In this document: piece by piece, positions 18,932-29,760 of the stretch | How the letters are laid out: the number at the start of each line of letters is the position of its first letter | Numbering within the stretch: position 1 is the stretch's first letter | Assembly: GCF_000813725.1 (NCBI RefSeq) | Contig: NZ_JWLD01000002.1 | Location: 124,001 to 188,000 of the forward strand | Source of the DNA: Leisingera sp. ANG-Vp | Lineage (GTDB): Bacteria > Pseudomonadota > Alphaproteobacteria > Rhodobacterales > Rhodobacteraceae | Reading direction: 5' to 3' | DNA length: 64,000 nt | Program-made: the position numbers and the translations under genes | Notes under the pieces: generated by a model | The model's database searches: none | The model's input: only the letters and a program-made list of their open reading frames with translations | Told to the model about the DNA's origin: nothing

Positions 18932-19463
18932 TCCAGCGGTCGGGGAGAATCTGCAAAGACTTCCGGCCGCAAAGCATGCTTAAAAGAACCTGTTTTGTAT
19001 CCCAAACAGTAAACGCCGGCGGCGGCATATGTTGAAAACCAACTGGAAACTGAAGGGCTGGTTCGTGAGAAGGTAAACATTGAAACAGCGCTACTGAGTT
19101 TGCGCAGCCAAAGTTCCTGAATTCAGCAGCCTGATTGGCAAAACTTCAAACCGTGTCACGCGGCCTGGATATTGCCTGCTGTCTTGCACTTTCGCACAGT
19201 TTGGCGGGCACGCTTTATGAAAGACAAACATGTCTCGGCATTTTTGCATGTTCGTTTTGCGCGTTTGCAGAGCCAAATATGCAATGCGCCGGCCTAAATG
19301 TAAGGCTCAGCTTTGCAGGAAAGAGGTGTGCGTTAACAGTAGGTTACCACTCTCCAAGGGAAGTTGGAAGCTGGTTTTCTATTGTTAGCAGTCAGATGTC
19401 TGAAGTTTGTACCTTCCCGCCTGGCGCCAGTCCAACGCTTGGCAGAAGGGGGTCCGCCAACAG
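18932..19463. other. Intergenic stretch without a confident gene
   Basis: About 530 bp between convergent gcdH and the MttB homologue. It is clearly AT-richer than its neighbours and rich in TTTGC/GCAAA words. Open frames are short, lack ribosome sites and overlap on both strands. It could hide a small RNA, but I see no paired promoter and terminator that would prove one. Confidence 0.5.
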
Positions 19464-19493
19464 AAAACGGGCCGGGGATTGAACCCCGGCCCG
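19464..19493 (-). terminator. Terminator of the MttB-homologue gene
   Basis: A perfect 10-bp stem, CGGGCCGGGG (19468-19477) with CCCCGGCCCG (19484-19493), is followed on the minus strand by TTTT. It lies about 20 bp after the stop codon of the methyltransferase gene. Confidence 0.85.
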
Positions 19494-19514
19494 CTGTAAA
19501 GGGTGCAGCTGCAA

Positions 19515-21065
19515 TTAAGCCGACAAATGAATGTTGAACTTTTCCCGGATCGCCATATCGGTTGCGGCATCAAACCGCGCTGCGGCGCGCTGGGAAAGGA
19601 TCTGCTCTTTCTTGGCGGTTGCCTTAGCGATCAAATCCGGTTTGTCGAGCTCTGCCCATTCCTTTGGCGAGGTGCGGTCGCCCAGATCGGGGTAGACATA
19701 ATCCACCTGCATCCGGCTAAGGGTCTGGTCAGTGCCAAGGTAGTGACCAGGGCCGCCGATACAGGTGGCACGCATTTGATCCAGTGCCAGTGTTTCGTCG
19801 TTGACCTCGATGCCGCGGACGCAGCGCTGCGCCTGGCCGAGCAGGTCATTGTCGAGGATCAGCGACTCAAGGCAGAAACCGAGCAGCGAGGCGTGCATGC
19901 CAGCCGCTTCGTAAACCATGTTTAGACCAGAGAGGCCGGCCATGACGGCAGAGCACATCTGCTCCCAGCCGGCCTGCATATCGGGCAGCTTTGAGTCCGA
20001 TGCGCCTGCGGCAGCGCCGCCCGGCAGGTTGTAGAACTTGTGCATCTGGGCACAGCCCGCGGTCAGCAGCGCCTGCTCGCCGGAGCCAACGGTCATGGCG
20101 CCGGTGCGCAGGTCCAGGCCGAAGGGCCAAGTGCCGACAATGGCCGGGGCGCCCGGCTTTACAGCGTTCACATAAACCAGGCCGGCAAGGCATTCGGCAA
20201 CCGCCTGGGTGATCGCACCGGCGATGGATGATGGCGCCGTTGCGCCAGCCATGCCGGCAGACAGCAGCAGAACCGGCATGCCGCCCTTGATGCATTCCTC
20301 CATCACCTCGCAGGATTCCGTCGCGAATTTCATCGGCGGAACCACAAAGCAGTTGGAGTTCGACACGAAGGGACGCTCGCGCCATTTATCTTCGCCGCCG
20401 GCAATCATGTGCAGCAGTTCCAGGCCAGGCTTGACGAAGTCCGGCTCAGTGAACGAGACACCAACATGTTTGGTTGTACCGGCACAGGTGGCGTAGATGG
20501 AGTTCAGGTCCATTTCGCGGTTGTCGGGAATGTCGCGGCACACCATCGGCCGCTGTACGAAGTGGATGTTGTCCAGCTGGTCGCAGATGCGCGCGGCGTC
20601 GTGCAGGTCCTGCACAGTGGAGTCGCGGTACTCGCGGCCGTGCACGTCGACCATGCTTACTGCCGCGCCTGCGGTGCCGTAGTGGACGCGGCCGCCAGAC
20701 AGCTCCAGATCGTTCTTGCCGTCGCGGCTGAACAAGGTGACGGAGCGGTTTGCCTTGGCAATGGTGTCTTCGACCAGAGCGCGGGGGAAACGGATACGGC
20801 CGTCATCGCCCAGGATCGCTCCGGCGCCAGTCAGGTATTCAATGCCGCTTGGCGGTGCGTCGGCGAGACCGATTTCTTCCAGCGCCGTCAGGGCAGCCTG
20901 GTGGATTTTCTCCATATCCGCCTGGCTCAGCATTTTCAGCGCAGAGGATTCCATGCCAGGGCGAACCGGGCGCAGGTGCTCTGGCAGCGCAGCTGCTCTG
21001 GCTGCACGGCGCGCGTTGCGCCCGCCGCTGCGTCCAGCGCGGGAGGAGGAGGCTTGATCGTTCAT
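19515..21065 (-). CDS. Trimethylamine methyltransferase (MttB) family protein, non-pyrrolysine type
   Basis: This 516-residue protein belongs to the MttB superfamily, whose members move a methyl group from a quaternary or tertiary amine to a corrinoid protein. Archaeal MttB needs pyrrolysine at an in-frame amber codon; here the frame runs through with no internal stop, as in glycine-betaine or proline-betaine-type homologues (MtgB, MtpB). Landmarks include GRVHYGTAGAAVSMVD and ATCIGGPGHYLGTDQTL. The first 40 residues are Arg/Ala-rich and variable. No corrinoid-protein gene or activator lies beside it, so the partner is elsewhere or the role differs. The substrate is unknown. Confidence 0.87.
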   Translation of the reverse strand: MNDQASSSRAGRSGGRNARRAARAAALPEHLRPVRPGMESSALKMLSQADMEKIHQAALTALEEIGLADAPPSGIEYLTGAGAILGDDGRIRFPRALVEDTIAKANRSVTLFSRDGKNDLELSGGRVHYGTAGAAVSMVDVHGREYRDSTVQDLHDAARICDQLDNIHFVQRPMVCRDIPDNREMDLNSIYATCAGTTKHVGVSFTEPDFVKPGLELLHMIAGGEDKWRERPFVSNSNCFVVPPMKFATESCEVMEECIKGGMPVLLLSAGMAGATAPSSIAGAITQAVAECLAGLVYVNAVKPGAPAIVGTWPFGLDLRTGAMTVGSGEQALLTAGCAQMHKFYNLPGGAAAGASDSKLPDMQAGWEQMCSAVMAGLSGLNMVYEAAGMHASLLGFCLESLILDNDLLGQAQRCVRGIEVNDETLALDQMRATCIGGPGHYLGTDQTLSRMQVDYVYPDLGDRTSPKEWAELDKPDLIAKATAKKEQILSQRAAARFDAATDMAIREKFNIHLSA

Positions 21066-21508
21066 TCTTTGGAGCCTTTCAGGAAGTTGAGTTGAAAATT
21101 CTGGAATTCCAACTCAGTGCGGCCGGCCTCTGGCTGCACGACCGCGTGCCGCACCAATGGTGCGGTAGATCAGGCTGACAAAGCAGCGTTCTCCTTGCAT
21201 GCGGACTCCTGTGTCTTTGCCTGCAATTTGGCACGCGTTTGCGAAGTTTCTAGCACATAAGCGACCATGGTGAAAAAAGCGACATGTTTTTCATGCGGGG
21301 GATTTCTTAAGACGGAACACCGGCGTGCGGTCTGTTTGAGTAAAATGTTATTATTTTTAATGGTGTAACCGGAATTTTTAACGCTTTTCAGGGTGAGGGG
21401 TTCTTGGCAGTCTGGCGCCGGGAACCAAATATTAAGCATTAATGGCGATACTGGAGCCCTTGGGGATGGCGCGCTGAAACAGCGCATTTCGAAAAAAGGC
21501 ACAGCCAC
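21066..21508. other. Divergent control region of the MttB homologue and a barrel protein gene
   Basis: 443 bp between two divergent genes. I see no convincing gene; an open frame on the minus strand has no ribosome site. Several TTTGC words lie about 110-180 bp before the methyltransferase start (around 21215-21250), similar in core to the repeats near 18900. A T-rich patch lies at 21340-21360. Confidence 0.5.
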
Positions 21509-22024
21509 ATGCCGAAGGTTAGGAAGACCAAAAACTGTCTGGCAATTCCCGCGGCGCTTGCGGTTGCCGCCCTGTCAGCCCAATCCGGATCAGCAGAAGG
21601 CTGGGAGCGGCCTGAAACTGGCAGCGGTTTTCCGGCGGCAGTTATCTCAACTGATATAGGATCCCGTTCCTTCCAGCTGGCCTACGGCCGTGAAATCGGA
21701 GAAATGGTCTTTAGTGGTGAAGTCGTGCGTGCGAACTCAGGCGGGCTGACACGGGCTATGGATGCAGATGAAACACGTCATCTGAGGCTGCTGGCGGGCT
21801 ATGATTTCGGACCTGCGACAGGATTGGTAAGCCTTGGGCGGCTGCAAGCACGCTCCTCCAGCGGCAAACGCGACGGTCTGCTTTTGGGTCTGGGAATGCG
21901 GGTCTCTGTCAACCGGGCTTTGCAGCTGACCGGAGAACTTCTGCATCATGAGGCTGAACCGGTTCATGACGGCGGCAGGCAGCGGGGCGAAACGCTTTCG
22001 GTGAGCGCGGCGTTCCGGTTTTAA
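21509..22024 (+). CDS. Putative outer-membrane beta-barrel protein
   Basis: This 171-residue protein starts with MPKVRKTKNCLAIPAALAVA, a probable signal peptide cleaved around SGSAEG. The mature part alternates polar and non-polar residues with periodic turns and ends in FRF, a C-terminal aromatic typical of outer-membrane barrels. No named family is recognised. A second barrel-like gene follows on the same strand 233 bp later. Confidence 0.6.
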   Translation: MPKVRKTKNCLAIPAALAVAALSAQSGSAEGWERPETGSGFPAAVISTDIGSRSFQLAYGREIGEMVFSGEVVRANSGGLTRAMDADETRHLRLLAGYDFGPATGLVSLGRLQARSSSGKRDGLLLGLGMRVSVNRALQLTGELLHHEAEPVHDGGRQRGETLSVSAAFRF

Positions 22025-22214
22025 GCAACCTGGCACAAGCCTTGCTTCGCTAGGGAGCTATCTTCAGAATTTCAATAGCTTGGCGGAAACCCGCTTGTGC
22101 AATCCGGCGGAAATGCGCAGATTCCGAGTGCATTTCGGCCAGTCACTGCCAGTTCAGAGGACGTGATTGCAGGGGCTCTGGAAGTTCCTGTTCCAAGACC
22201 TTTTGTAGCCTTCA

Positions 22215-22235
22215 CCGGCGCACAGCCTGCGCCGG
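22215..22235 (+). promoter_or_regulatory. Leader hairpin before second barrel gene
   Basis: CCGGCGC (22215-22221) and GCGCCGG (22229-22235) form a perfect 7-bp stem just before the AAAAGGAG ribosome site of the next gene. It could stabilise the message or act as an attenuator; there is no T tract. Confidence 0.4.
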
Positions 22236-22257
22236 GACTGCAAAAGGAGAAGTCTGA

Positions 22258-22839
22258 ATGACTCGTTTCGTAGCTATGACAGCCATCGCCACCGTTTTGG
22301 GCAGTGCGGCATTTGCCGGCAATGTGAGCGAGCCGGCAATTGAACCCGCGCCCGCACCGGCGCCTGTGCCGGTGGCCAATGACGGCGGCGATTGGACCGG
22401 ATTTTACCTGGGCGGCCAGGTCGGCCAGCTGGATGCGGATGCCAGCAGCGGCGCGTCCGGAGACGATACCGCATATGGTATTCACGGCGGGTACAACCAT
22501 GATTTCGGCCGCTTCGTCCTGGGGGGCGAACTCGACTATGATTCAACGGACCTGGATCTGGGCGGCGGCGCGACCATCGACTCCGTGGCCAGGGCCAAGG
22601 TGAAGGCAGGTTATGATTTCGGCAATGTGCTGGCCTATGTCACGGGCGGTGTCGCCGAAGCTGACAGCTCGCTTGGCAGCGAAACCGGCGAGTTTTATGG
22701 TGTCGGCCTGGCCTACCAGGTGACCGACCAATGGCAGATCGGCGGCGAAGTGCTGGAGCATAACTTTGATGAGTTCGGCAGCTCGGGCGTTGGATCCGAT
22801 GCCACCTCTGTTTCACTGCGCGCATCCTTCAAGTTCTGA
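22258..22839 (+). CDS. Outer-membrane beta-barrel protein (OmpA/Omp25-like barrel)
   Basis: This 193-residue protein has a signal peptide (MTRFVAMTAIATVLGSAAFA) and a proline-rich linker (EPAPAPAPVPV). DWTGFYLGGQVG is the typical first strand of the alphaproteobacterial Omp25/OMP_b-brl family, and the protein ends in RASFKF with a C-terminal Phe for BAM recognition. Repeated GYNHDFGRFVLGGELDYD and GYDFGNVLAYVTGG strands support a small eight-strand barrel. AAAAGGAG precedes the ATG. The function is structural or unknown. Confidence 0.85.
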   Translation: MTRFVAMTAIATVLGSAAFAGNVSEPAIEPAPAPAPVPVANDGGDWTGFYLGGQVGQLDADASSGASGDDTAYGIHGGYNHDFGRFVLGGELDYDSTDLDLGGGATIDSVARAKVKAGYDFGNVLAYVTGGVAEADSSLGSETGEFYGVGLAYQVTDQWQIGGEVLEHNFDEFGSSGVGSDATSVSLRASFKF

Positions 22840-22884
22840 ACGGACTGAGGTGAGGGCGCAGCACTCCTGTTCCGCTGCGCCCCT

Positions 22885-22931
22885 GGCCGCCCGGCCTGAG
22901 CCCAAGACAGGCGGGGCGGCCTTTGCATTTT
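22885..22931 (+). terminator. Terminator after the barrel gene
   Basis: GGCCGCCC (22885-22892) pairs with GGGCGGCC near 22914-22921, with inner GCCTG/CAGGC pairing, followed by TTTGCATTTT. It lies 45 bp after the stop. The remaining 200 bp to cysS show no gene. Confidence 0.75.
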
Positions 22932-23138
22932 ATGGTAAATGCCTTGGCTGGGCTGCAATCGCGTGGTAAGCAGCCTTTATGAACCAGATCTGCACCACCA
23001 TTATCTGCTGCATTACCTGCTGACATATCAGCGGGCTGGTTTCTGTCGTTTTCATTTCCTTGACAAGTTGCTAAGCCCGCGCTGCGCGCAAAGGGTGATG
23101 CCGGTCTGTTTTGGCTGGGCATGGAAAAGGAACCGGGC

Positions 23139-24520
<1,382 letters not shown>

Positions 24521-24521
<1 letters not shown>

Positions 24522-26155
24522 TGGGCAAGGAACGCCTCTATCTTTACGACACCACCTTGCGGGACGGGCAGCAGACCCAGGGGGTGCAATTCTCGACCGC
24601 CGAAAAAAAGCAGATCGCCCAGGCGCTTGATGACCTAGGTATCGACTACATCGAAGGCGGCTGGCCGGGCGCCAACCCGACCGACAGTGCGTTTTTCAGC
24701 GAGGCGCCCAAAACACGCGCGACCATGACGGCTTTTGGAATGACCAAGCGGTCCGGCCGCTCCGCCGGCAATGATGACGTTCTGGCTGCGGTGATGAATG
24801 CCGGCACCCAGGCGGTCTGCCTGGTGGGCAAGAGCCACGATTACCACGTGACCCATGCGCTGGGGATCGAACTGGAGGAGAACCTCGACAACATCCGTGC
24901 TTCGGTGGCTCATATCGTGGCCCAAGGGCGCGAAGCGCTGTTTGATGCCGAGCATTTCTTTGACGGCTACAAAGACAATCCGGACTATGCTCTGGCGGCC
25001 TGCCGTGCGGCTTTAGAGGCGGGGGCGCGCTGGGTGGTGCTGTGCGATACCAATGGAGGTGCGCTGCCAGCAGAGGTGAGCCGGATTGTCAGCGACGTGG
25101 TTGCGGCTGGAATCCCGGGTGAGAAGCTTGGCATACACACCCATAATGACACGGAAAATGCCGTTGCCTGCTCTCTGGCCGCGGTTGATGCCGGCGCCCG
25201 GCAGATCCAGGGAACGCTGAACGGTCTGGGCGAACGCTGCGGCAACGCCAACCTGACGGCGCTGATCCCGACACTGCTTCTGAAGGAGCCGTATGCCAGC
25301 CGCTTTGAGACCGGCGTGAGCGGCGACGCGCTGGCCGGCCTGACCAAGATCAGCCGGACCTTGGACGACATTCTGAACAGGGTTCCGGTCCGGCAGGCGG
25401 CCTATGTGGGCGCTTCCGCCTTTGCCCACAAGGCCGGGCTGCACGCCAGCGCGATCCTCAAGGATCCTACGACTTATGAGCATATCGACCCTGGGCAGGT
25501 TGGTAACGCTCGCGTCATTCCGATGTCCAATCAGGCCGGGCAGTCCAATCTTCGCAAACGGCTGGCAGATGCCGGCCTGAGCGTGGAAAAGAGCGACCCT
25601 GCGCTGGCCCGGATCCTGGAGCGGATCAAGCGGCGCGAGACTGACGGCTATTCCTACGATACTGCCCAAGCCTCCTTCGAGTTGCTGGCGCGGGAAGAAC
25701 TGGGGCAACTGCCCGAGTTCTTTGAGGTCAAGCGCTACAAGGTCACCGTTGAGCGCCGCAAGAACAAGTACAACCGGATGGTCAGCCTTTCGGAGGCGGT
25801 CGTCGTGGTGAAGGTTGACGGCGAAAAACGCTTGTCTGTCAGTGAGTCATTGGATGAAACCGGCAGCGACCGGGGGCCGGTGAATGCTTTGGCCCGCGCT
25901 CTCATCAAAGATCTTGGCCGCTATTCAGCGCAGCTTGAAGACATGCGGCTTGTCGACTTCAAGGTGCGGATTACCCAGGGCGGCACTGAAGCGGTGACGC
26001 GGGTGATTATCGACAGTGAGGACAGCCAGGGCCGCCGGTGGTCTACCGTTGGCGTCAGTGCGAACATAATCGATGCGTCTTTTGAGGCGCTGCTGGACGC
26101 GATCAGGTGGAAGCTGATCCATGACGGTGCGGCAGGGCAGGCGGATGCAGTTTGA
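24521..26155 (+). CDS. cimA: Citramalate synthase
   Basis: Condenses pyruvate and acetyl-CoA to (R)-citramalate for isoleucine synthesis. The 544-residue protein has YDTTLRDGQQTQGVQFS at the start (catalytic Arg-Asp pair), HTHNDTENAVACS metal-binding histidines, GLGERCGNANL, and a C-terminal LeuA-like regulatory domain (about 390-535). The gap in length and the QQTQGV motif separate it from 2-isopropylmalate synthase. GGAGG lies 7 nt before the ATG, within cysS. Confidence 0.92.
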
Positions 26156-26921
26156 CGCCGACCTGACGGCCTGCGCGGATCTGGTTCAGCAAGGCGATCC
26201 GGACCGTTTCCTAGCCACAATGGCCGCGCCGGTGGAGGCGCGGCCGCTGCTGTTTGCGCTTTATGCTTTCAATATTGAGCTGGCCCGGGCGCCCTGGGCC
26301 AGCCAGGAAAGCATGATTGCCGAGATGCGGGTGCAGTGGTGGCGTGATGCCGGGGCAGAAATTGCCGAAGGCAAAACGGTCCGCCGCCACTATGTTGCGA
26401 CACCTCTGGGCCGGCTGCTGAAGCCGGATCTGGCCGCTTGCATCGATGATATGGCTGAAGCGCGCCGATGGGACATCTACAAAGATCCCTTTGACGATCA
26501 GGCGGAGTTTGACCGCTACATAGATCGCACCAGCGGTTCGCTGATGTGGATGGCTGCGGCTTCACTTGGGCCTGCTGATGAAGAGGCTGTGCGGGAATTC
26601 GCCTATGGGGCGGGCATCGCAAATTGGCTGCGGGCGATCCCGGAGCTGGAAGCCCAGAAACGGATTCCGCTTTTAGATGGAACCCAGGAAGGTGTGCAAG
26701 CTTTGGCGCGTAAGGGTTTGGAAAAGATCCAAAATGCTAAATCCAAGCGCAACAGCATTTCAAAACCGGCAGCGCCGGCGATGCTGGCAGGATGGCAGGC
26801 GGAAGCTGTATTGCACCAGGCAATCTGCCAGCCTGAACGAGTAGCACAGGGATTGCTTGGTCAAAGCGAGATCAGGCGTAAGGCAAGCCTGATGTGGAAG
26901 GCCGCTTCGGGCCGCTGGTAA
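26145..26921 (+). CDS. Squalene/phytoene synthase family protein
   Basis: This 258-residue protein has the family opening CADLVQQGDPDRFLATM and ALYAFNIELARAPWASQE, then MRVQWWRDAG. Bacterial homologues of this shortened type resemble mitochondrial NDUFAF6, a complex I assembly factor, and often lack full catalytic DxxxD motifs; I see only partial ones here. So an assembly role is as likely as prenyl transfer. Start at the second in-frame ATG (26145) gives an 11-nt overlap with cimA; 26121 is an alternative. Confidence 0.78.
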   Translation: MQFDADLTACADLVQQGDPDRFLATMAAPVEARPLLFALYAFNIELARAPWASQESMIAEMRVQWWRDAGAEIAEGKTVRRHYVATPLGRLLKPDLAACIDDMAEARRWDIYKDPFDDQAEFDRYIDRTSGSLMWMAAASLGPADEEAVREFAYGAGIANWLRAIPELEAQKRIPLLDGTQEGVQALARKGLEKIQNAKSKRNSISKPAAPAMLAGWQAEAVLHQAICQPERVAQGLLGQSEIRRKASLMWKAASGRW

Positions 26922-26938
26922 TAAGACCTGCATTCTCC

Positions 26939-26967
26939 GGCAAAGGCGCCCATTGGGAGCCTTTGCC
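26939..26967. terminator. Hairpin between convergent genes
   Basis: GGCAAAGGC (26939-26947) and GCCTTTGCC (26959-26967) form a perfect 9-bp stem between the convergent synthase-like and MFS genes. No clear T tract follows on either strand, so its strength is uncertain. Confidence 0.5.
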
Positions 26968-26978
26968 GCCAGTATGGG

Positions 26979-28196
26979 TTAGGCCTCCTTTGGCCGCAGA
27001 ACCAGCCACATCAAGGCACCGCCAGCCAGAACAAGGAACGGGCCCATGGCCAAGTTGACCGCGCTCCAGCCGTCCACCGGATTGCCGCCCGAGCAGTTCA
27101 TCAGACCGCCGGAGGCCAGGGACGCCATGGTAACCCCGCCAAACACCAGGAGATCGTTCAGCCCCTGCATACGGCCTTTCTCATGGCTGTCATGGGCACC
27201 GGCCAGCATGGTTGTTGCGCCGATGAAGCCAAAGTTCCAGCCCACGCCCAGAAGAACCAGTGCGATAAAGAAGTTCTCCAGGTCAACGCCTTGCAACGCG
27301 ACGGCGCCAGCGCCTGCCAGGATGACCAGACCGGCGGCCACGATTTTTTCCACGCCGAAACGGGCAATCAGATGCCCGGTGAAGAAAGACGGCACATACA
27401 TCGCCAGCACGTGGGAGGTGACCACATCCGCAGCGTTGCCCTCGGTAAAGCCGCAGCCGACCACCGCCAGCGGTGTCGAGGTCATGACCAGGTTCATCAA
27501 TGCATAAGACACCATGGCGCAAATGACAGCCACAGCGATGACAGGGGTTTTCAGCAGCTCCATGCGGCTGCGGCCCTTGGGGCTGTCTTCACTGGGGGCA
27601 GGCGGCTTGGGGATGTCCAGAAACAGAAACAAAGCTGCTCCCAGAACGTTCACGGCGATTACCGCCAAGTAGGTGCCCAGGAAGGGGACAACAAAGGCCT
27701 GGCTGGTGGCCTTGACCAGCTGGGGGCCGATGATCGCGGCGGCAAGCCCGCCGGCCATGACGTAGGAAATCGCCTTCGGCCGGAATGTTTCAGAGGCAGT
27801 GTCGGCTGCAGCAAAGCGGTAAAAGCCATGTGCGCTCATGTAGACGCCGGTCAGCAAGCTGCCCAGCAGGAAGATGGGAAAAGACCCCAGGTAAAGCCCG
27901 TATGCTCCGACGAGGCCGCCAAGCGCGCCGAAGGCAGCACCAACAAAGAAACCTGCCCGGCGTCCCCAGCGTTGCATGATGGCGGAGATTGGCGTTGCTG
28001 CAAGCATCGAGCCGCCAACGATCAGCGAGATCGGCAATGTTGCAAAGCAGGGGTTGGAGGCCAGGGACTGGCCGGCAAGCCCGCCAATGGTAAAGATCAT
28101 TGGCATCTGTGCGCCAAGGATCGCTTGCGCCAGCACCAGGATGGCAACGTTTTTCTTGGCGACCGCGTCGCTGGGGGTGGTCATGCTCATGGTCAT
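26979..28196 (-). CDS. MFS transporter
   Basis: This 405-residue inner-membrane protein has about twelve hydrophobic segments and the loop 2-3 signature in AIMQRWGRRAGFFVGA. It belongs to the drug/metabolite-type major facilitator group; substrate unknown. It is a single gene facing the synthase-like gene. No strong ribosome site precedes the first ATG, and Met5 is an alternative start. Confidence 0.85.
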   Translation of the reverse strand: MTMSMTTPSDAVAKKNVAILVLAQAILGAQMPMIFTIGGLAGQSLASNPCFATLPISLIVGGSMLAATPISAIMQRWGRRAGFFVGAAFGALGGLVGAYGLYLGSFPIFLLGSLLTGVYMSAHGFYRFAAADTASETFRPKAISYVMAGGLAAAIIGPQLVKATSQAFVVPFLGTYLAVIAVNVLGAALFLFLDIPKPPAPSEDSPKGRSRMELLKTPVIAVAVICAMVSYALMNLVMTSTPLAVVGCGFTEGNAADVVTSHVLAMYVPSFFTGHLIARFGVEKIVAAGLVILAGAGAVALQGVDLENFFIALVLLGVGWNFGFIGATTMLAGAHDSHEKGRMQGLNDLLVFGGVTMASLASGGLMNCSGGNPVDGWSAVNLAMGPFLVLAGGALMWLVLRPKEA

Positions 28197-28291
28197 GTGG
28201 GATGCGTAGCTGTGAATATGTTCAGGGGCAAGCCGCCGGGACGCCGTGAGCGATCACGCTTTCTTTCAGGCGGCGGTGCAGGGGAAGTAAC

Positions 28292-28951
28292 GTGGCGTCA
28301 GAGAAGCGGACCTTTGTTCCCGGGATCGGGCGGATCATTCAGTGCGATGATTGCGTTTCCGAAGGGGCGGATTGGCTGGCTGAAAGCGATAGCCGCTTTG
28401 CAGATGCACTGAAGCTGACGGGTCCGCTGCCGCTCAGACGCAGACCTGAAGGCTTCGCCCAGCTTTTGAGTGCGATTGTCAGCCAGCAGGTGAGCGTGGC
28501 CTCAGCCAACGCGATCTGGAAACGGATGCAGGACGCCAAGCTGACCGGACCGCGCAAGATTATGTGGGCGTCCGATGATGATTTGCGCGCGGCCGGTTTG
28601 AGCCGCCAGAAGATCCGATACGCCCGCGCATTGGCAGAAGCGCGTATCGATTTCAGTGCGTTGCGCAATGCTCCTGATGATCAGGTCATAGCCACTTTGG
28701 TGCAGGTGCCTGGTATCGGTGTCTGGACAGCCGAGATCTACGCCATGTTTTCGCTGGGGCGGGCTGACGTGTTTGCTCATGGCGATCTGGCGTTGCAGGA
28801 GGCGGCGCGGGTGCTGTTTGATTTGCCGGAACGGCCAAAAGAACGGCAGATGCGGCAATTGGCCGAGGCGTGGTCGCCCTGGCGTTCGGTTGCGGCGCGC
28901 ATTCTCTGGGCCTATTACCGGGTGGCGAAGGACAGGGAAGGGATCCGATGA
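28292..28951 (+). CDS. DNA-3-methyladenine glycosylase II (AlkA-like, HhH-GPD)
   Basis: Removes alkylated bases from DNA. The 219-residue protein carries the helix-hairpin-helix LVQVPGIGVWTAEIY followed by the catalytic Asp in VFAHGDLALQEA. QLLSAIVSQQVSVASA is the family's N-terminal helix. It starts with GTG, with GGGGAAG just upstream. The stop overlaps the start of the esterase gene (ATGA). Confidence 0.9.
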   Translation: MASEKRTFVPGIGRIIQCDDCVSEGADWLAESDSRFADALKLTGPLPLRRRPEGFAQLLSAIVSQQVSVASANAIWKRMQDAKLTGPRKIMWASDDDLRAAGLSRQKIRYARALAEARIDFSALRNAPDDQVIATLVQVPGIGVWTAEIYAMFSLGRADVFAHGDLALQEAARVLFDLPERPKERQMRQLAEAWSPWRSVAARILWAYYRVAKDREGIR

Positions 28952-29613
28952 CTCGTGTACTCAATGCCGGCCGTAAGGAACCGGTCTCCGGCGACACCCG
29001 CTCGATTGTGGTGTTCCTGCATGGCTATGGCGCAAACGGTGCCGATCTGCTGGGGCTGGCTGATCCGCTGGGCGAACACCTGCCGGATACATTGTTTGTG
29101 GCACCTGACGCGCCTGAGGCCTGCGCTGGTGCGCCGTTCGGCTTTCAGTGGTTTCCGATCCCTTGGATTGACGGGTCTTCGGAAGAAGAAAGCATGCGCG
29201 GCATGCAGGCGGCTGTCGAAGATCTGAACGCATTCCTGGACGCCCTGATGGTTGACGAGGACGTGCTGCCTGAGCAGGTGGTCCTTTTCGGGTTCTCGCA
29301 AGGCACAATGATGAGCCTGCATGTGGCGCCGCGGCGCGAGGATCCGGTTGCGGGGATCGTTGCGTTTTCCGGGCGTCTGCTGGCACCGGAATTGCTGAAG
29401 GATGAATTGGTCAGCAAAATGCCGGTATTGCTGGTGCATGGCGATCAGGACGATGTGGTTCCGGTGCAGTCGCTGCCGCAGGCGGCTGAAGCTCTGCAGG
29501 AGGCTGGTTTCCAGGACGTCTTTGCGCATATCCAGAAAGGCACTGCGCATGGTATTGCACCGGATGGCCTAAGCGTTGCGCTGGCGTTCATGCGGGACAA
29601 ACTGAGCCTGTGA
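28948..29613 (+). CDS. Carboxylesterase/phospholipase family alpha/beta hydrolase
   Basis: This 221-residue serine hydrolase is of the YpfH/acyl-protein-thioesterase-like group. Nucleophile motif GFSQG, oxyanion loop FLHGYGANG, acid HGDQDDVVP and catalytic His in GTAHGIAPDG are all visible. The ATG overlaps the preceding glycosylase stop by 4 nt and therefore fixes the start. The substrate is probably a short ester or thioester. Confidence 0.9.
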   Translation: MTRVLNAGRKEPVSGDTRSIVVFLHGYGANGADLLGLADPLGEHLPDTLFVAPDAPEACAGAPFGFQWFPIPWIDGSSEEESMRGMQAAVEDLNAFLDALMVDEDVLPEQVVLFGFSQGTMMSLHVAPRREDPVAGIVAFSGRLLAPELLKDELVSKMPVLLVHGDQDDVVPVQSLPQAAEALQEAGFQDVFAHIQKGTAHGIAPDGLSVALAFMRDKLSL

Positions 29614-29627
29614 GCCCGCGCTGATCC

Positions 29628-29645
29628 GGCCGCTCCCGGCCTTTT
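29628..29645 (+). terminator. Small terminator after the esterase gene
   Basis: GGCCG (29628-29632), a 4-nt loop and CGGCC (29637-29641) are followed by TTTT. It lies 14 bp after the esterase stop. Confidence 0.55.
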
Positions 29646-29760
29646 GCTGCCCTATCGGCGTTGGGGGCACACCTGGCCGGGTCCAGCGCCGCGGATGCAC
29701 AGAAGTTTCTTGAATAGAATTAGGCCGGAAAAGTCGAATTCTCCGGCCCCTCAAAGTTTG

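Noticed and set aside
19515-21065. A pyrrolysine-type amber read-through in the MttB homologue
   Set aside because: The frame has no internal stop, so it is a non-pyrrolysine member.
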